Assembly: GCA_031279925.1 (NCBI GenBank)
Contig: JAITHQ010000167.1
Coordinates: 1-5,698 of the forward strand
From: Treponema sp.
GTDB taxonomy: Bacteria; Spirochaetota; Spirochaetia; Treponematales; Breznakiellaceae
Reading direction: 5' to 3'
DNA length: 5,698 bases
Below, one piece after another: positions 5,218 through 5,698 of the stretch. The notes beneath the pieces were generated by a model. That model saw only the letters and a program-made list of their open reading frames with translations. It did not search any database and was not told the origin of the DNA. Position 1 is the stretch's first letter. Every line of letters begins with the position of its first letter. The translations under genes and the position numbers were made by a program.

Positions 5218-5224
5218 CCTTAAT

Positions 5225-5254
5225 ATACTAGCAAAATGCAAGAATCATAGTCAA
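5225..5254 (-). promoter_or_regulatory. Promoter of the rpsF-ssb-rpsR cluster (extended -10)
   Basis: On the minus strand a -35 box TTGACT (5254-5249) and a -10 box TAGTAT (5230-5225) are separated by 18 nt. TGC precedes the -10, giving the TGn extended -10 element. Transcription would start near 5218, leaving a leader of about 70 nt before the rpsF ATG. No better sigma-70-type promoter is seen between here and rpsF. Confidence 0.65.
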
Positions 5255-5263
5255 GGGGGCGTT

Positions 5264-5390
5264 CAGGGCCAGCGCACTATGATTTCTAATTCCTTATGGT
5301 ATAAGGAATTAGCTTTTTTAGACTGTTTTACTCATGATTTTGTAATTCCTTACAGGATAAGGAGATACGATTTTATATGCGCTGGCCCTG
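5264..5390. mobile_element. 127-bp element with perfect 13-bp terminal inverted repeats (MITE-like)
   Basis: CAGGGCCAGCGCA (5264-5276) and TGCGCTGGCCCTG (5378-5390) are exact reverse complements 101 nt apart. The AT-rich interior holds two diverged copies of one unit about 56 bp apart. Both copies contain ATGATTT, TAATTCCTTA (5287-5296 and 5343-5352) and ATAAGGA (5301-5307 and 5357-5363). There is no coding capacity. A target duplication is not obvious in the immediate flanks. The left end stops 9 bp upstream of the rpsF -35 box, so the element could alternatively be part of the promoter's upstream control region. Confidence 0.45.
5286..5319 (+). terminator. Palindrome plus T-run, terminator-like on the plus strand
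   Basis: CTAATTCCTTAT (5286-5297) pairs perfectly with ATAAGGAATTAG (5301-5312) around GGT, followed by C and six T (5314-5319). The form is that of an intrinsic terminator reading toward higher coordinates. The stem is AT-rich, and no intact plus-strand gene precedes it. It may instead be only the core palindrome of the surrounding inverted-repeat element, or a shield against read-through from the opposite strand. Confidence 0.35.
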
Positions 5391-5400
5391 GCGAATTGCG

Positions 5401-5454
5401 GCATAATTAATCTAACCCAAGAGGGGCGGAAGCGTCATAATAAAAATCTAACCC
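5401..5454. repeat. ATCTAACCC repeat pair A (36-bp spacing)
   Basis: ATCTAACCC occurs at 5410-5418 and 5446-5454, exactly 36 bp apart. Each copy is preceded by an A/T-rich stretch headed by GCATAAT or CGTCATAAT. The same arrangement recurs as pair B near 5590-5646, so this is a duplicated module. Confidence 0.7.
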
Positions 5455-5467
5455 AAAAAATTACACT

Positions 5468-5488
5468 GGTTTCACGAGAGGTGAAACC
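5468..5488 (+). repeat. Hairpin covering the ribosome binding site of the transposase-like fragment
   Basis: GGTTTCAC (5468-5475) pairs perfectly with GTGAAACC (5481-5488) around GAGAG. The Shine-Dalgarno-like GAGGTGA (5478-5484) lies in the loop and 3' arm, 6 nt before the ATG at 5491. Insertion sequences often use such stems to keep transposase translation low. Confidence 0.5.
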
Positions 5489-5490
5489 GA

Positions 5491-5597
5491 ATGGGGTTAA
5501 CAATGCAAGAGCAACAGGCCGTAACGGGGGAATATAAGCCCGTTGCCACCAAGCAATGAAAATCCCGCCGCTCACTGCGCCCCGTAGTGCGTCATAA
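5491..5597 (+). pseudogene. Possible 5' remnant of an IS transposase gene (frameshifted)
   Basis: A frame opens at ATG 5491 behind GAGGTGA and encodes MGLTMQEQQAVTGEYKPVATKQ before TGA at 5557. A shift near 5541, just after a G-run and a C-run, continues as PRCHQAMKIPPLTAPRSAS to TAA at 5595. The start resembles from memory the (M)xExxAVTxEYxPRYQxAxKK opening of integrase-type transposases common in Treponema genomes; this cannot be verified here. Only the first ~40 codons remain, with no DDE residues. The surrounding repeats fit decayed IS-end DNA. A 6-bp stem (5523-5528 with 5539-5544) lies within it. Confidence 0.35.
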
Positions 5598-5646
5598 AAA
5601 AATCTAACCGAAGGGAGTAGATACGTCAAAATAAAGAATCTAACCC
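5590..5646. repeat. ATCTAACC repeat pair B (36-bp spacing)
   Basis: ATCTAACC at 5602-5609 and ATCTAACCC at 5638-5646 are again exactly 36 bp apart, each preceded by CGTCA plus an A-rich tract (CGTCATAAAAA from 5590; CGTCAAAATAAAG from 5624). The module aligns with pair A over about 45 bp with a one-base shift. DNA after 5647 diverges from that after pair A, and I see no gene in 5647-5698. Confidence 0.7.
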
Positions 5647-5698
5647 AGAGTGCCCCCGTGTTCTCCCCGGAGGAGCCGCTCTTTTTCTTGGCGAATCT

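Noticed and set aside
5377..5406. Nine-codon frame MRWPWRIAA after GATAAGGAG
   Set aside because: The spacing of about 12 nt is too long, and the frame consists of the terminal repeat arm.
5156..5410. 84-codon plus-strand frame
   Set aside because: It runs opposite the rpsF promoter and leader and through the inverted-repeat element; no start signal and no recognisable content.
5435..5629. 64-codon minus-strand frame
   Set aside because: It would start at TTG without a ribosome site and is built from the ATCTAACC repeats (their complement yields VRFFYDA and VRFLL), so it is better explained as repeat DNA.
5401..5646. CRISPR array
   Set aside because: The 36-bp spacing is suggestive, but the shared core is only about 8-20 bp, spacers are short and similar to each other, and only two units occur together.

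Overview
The window looks like spirochaete DNA, most probably a host-associated Treponema of the termite-gut type. This rests on the conserved gene order, the spirochaete-like DnaB and S6/S18 proteins, roughly balanced base composition, and flanks packed with dispersed palindromic repeats. The genus is an inference from gene order and recalled family features, not from a database search.

The core (703-5146) is one minus-strand cluster, read right to left: rpsF (S6), ssb, rpsR (S18), a DUF2232-type polytopic membrane protein, rplI (L9) and dnaB (replicative helicase). The first four genes are packed with gaps of 9, 20 and 13 nt. A 262-nt inverted-repeat-rich gap follows before rplI, and dnaB starts 18 nt after rplI. 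An extended -10 promoter (TTGACT-18 nt-TAGTAT) lies about 80 bp upstream of rpsF. Its short leader carries two hairpins, one of which may be an S6:S18 autoregulatory site. The cluster couples ribosome assembly (S6, S18, L9) to replication (SSB, DnaB).

The left flank (1-702) holds no recognisable intact gene. It contains at least five hairpins, several sharing the arms GAGCCTG-TTGCAAAA. One copy abuts dnaB and contributes its stop codon. There are also two short ORFs of unknown status and a run of 15 G at 609-623, the kind of tract that varies in length in Treponema.

The right flank (5158-5698) holds the rpsF promoter and leader, and a 127-bp element with perfect 13-bp terminal inverted repeats. 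It also has two pairs of ATCTAACC repeats, each pair spaced exactly 36 bp. Between these pairs sits a short, frameshifted ORF that resembles the start of an insertion-sequence transposase.

I do not see a complete new system. The most interesting candidates are the mutually exclusive hairpins upstream of rplI, the repeat-supplied dnaB stop codon, the poly-G tract and the mobile-element debris upstream of the ribosomal-protein promoter.
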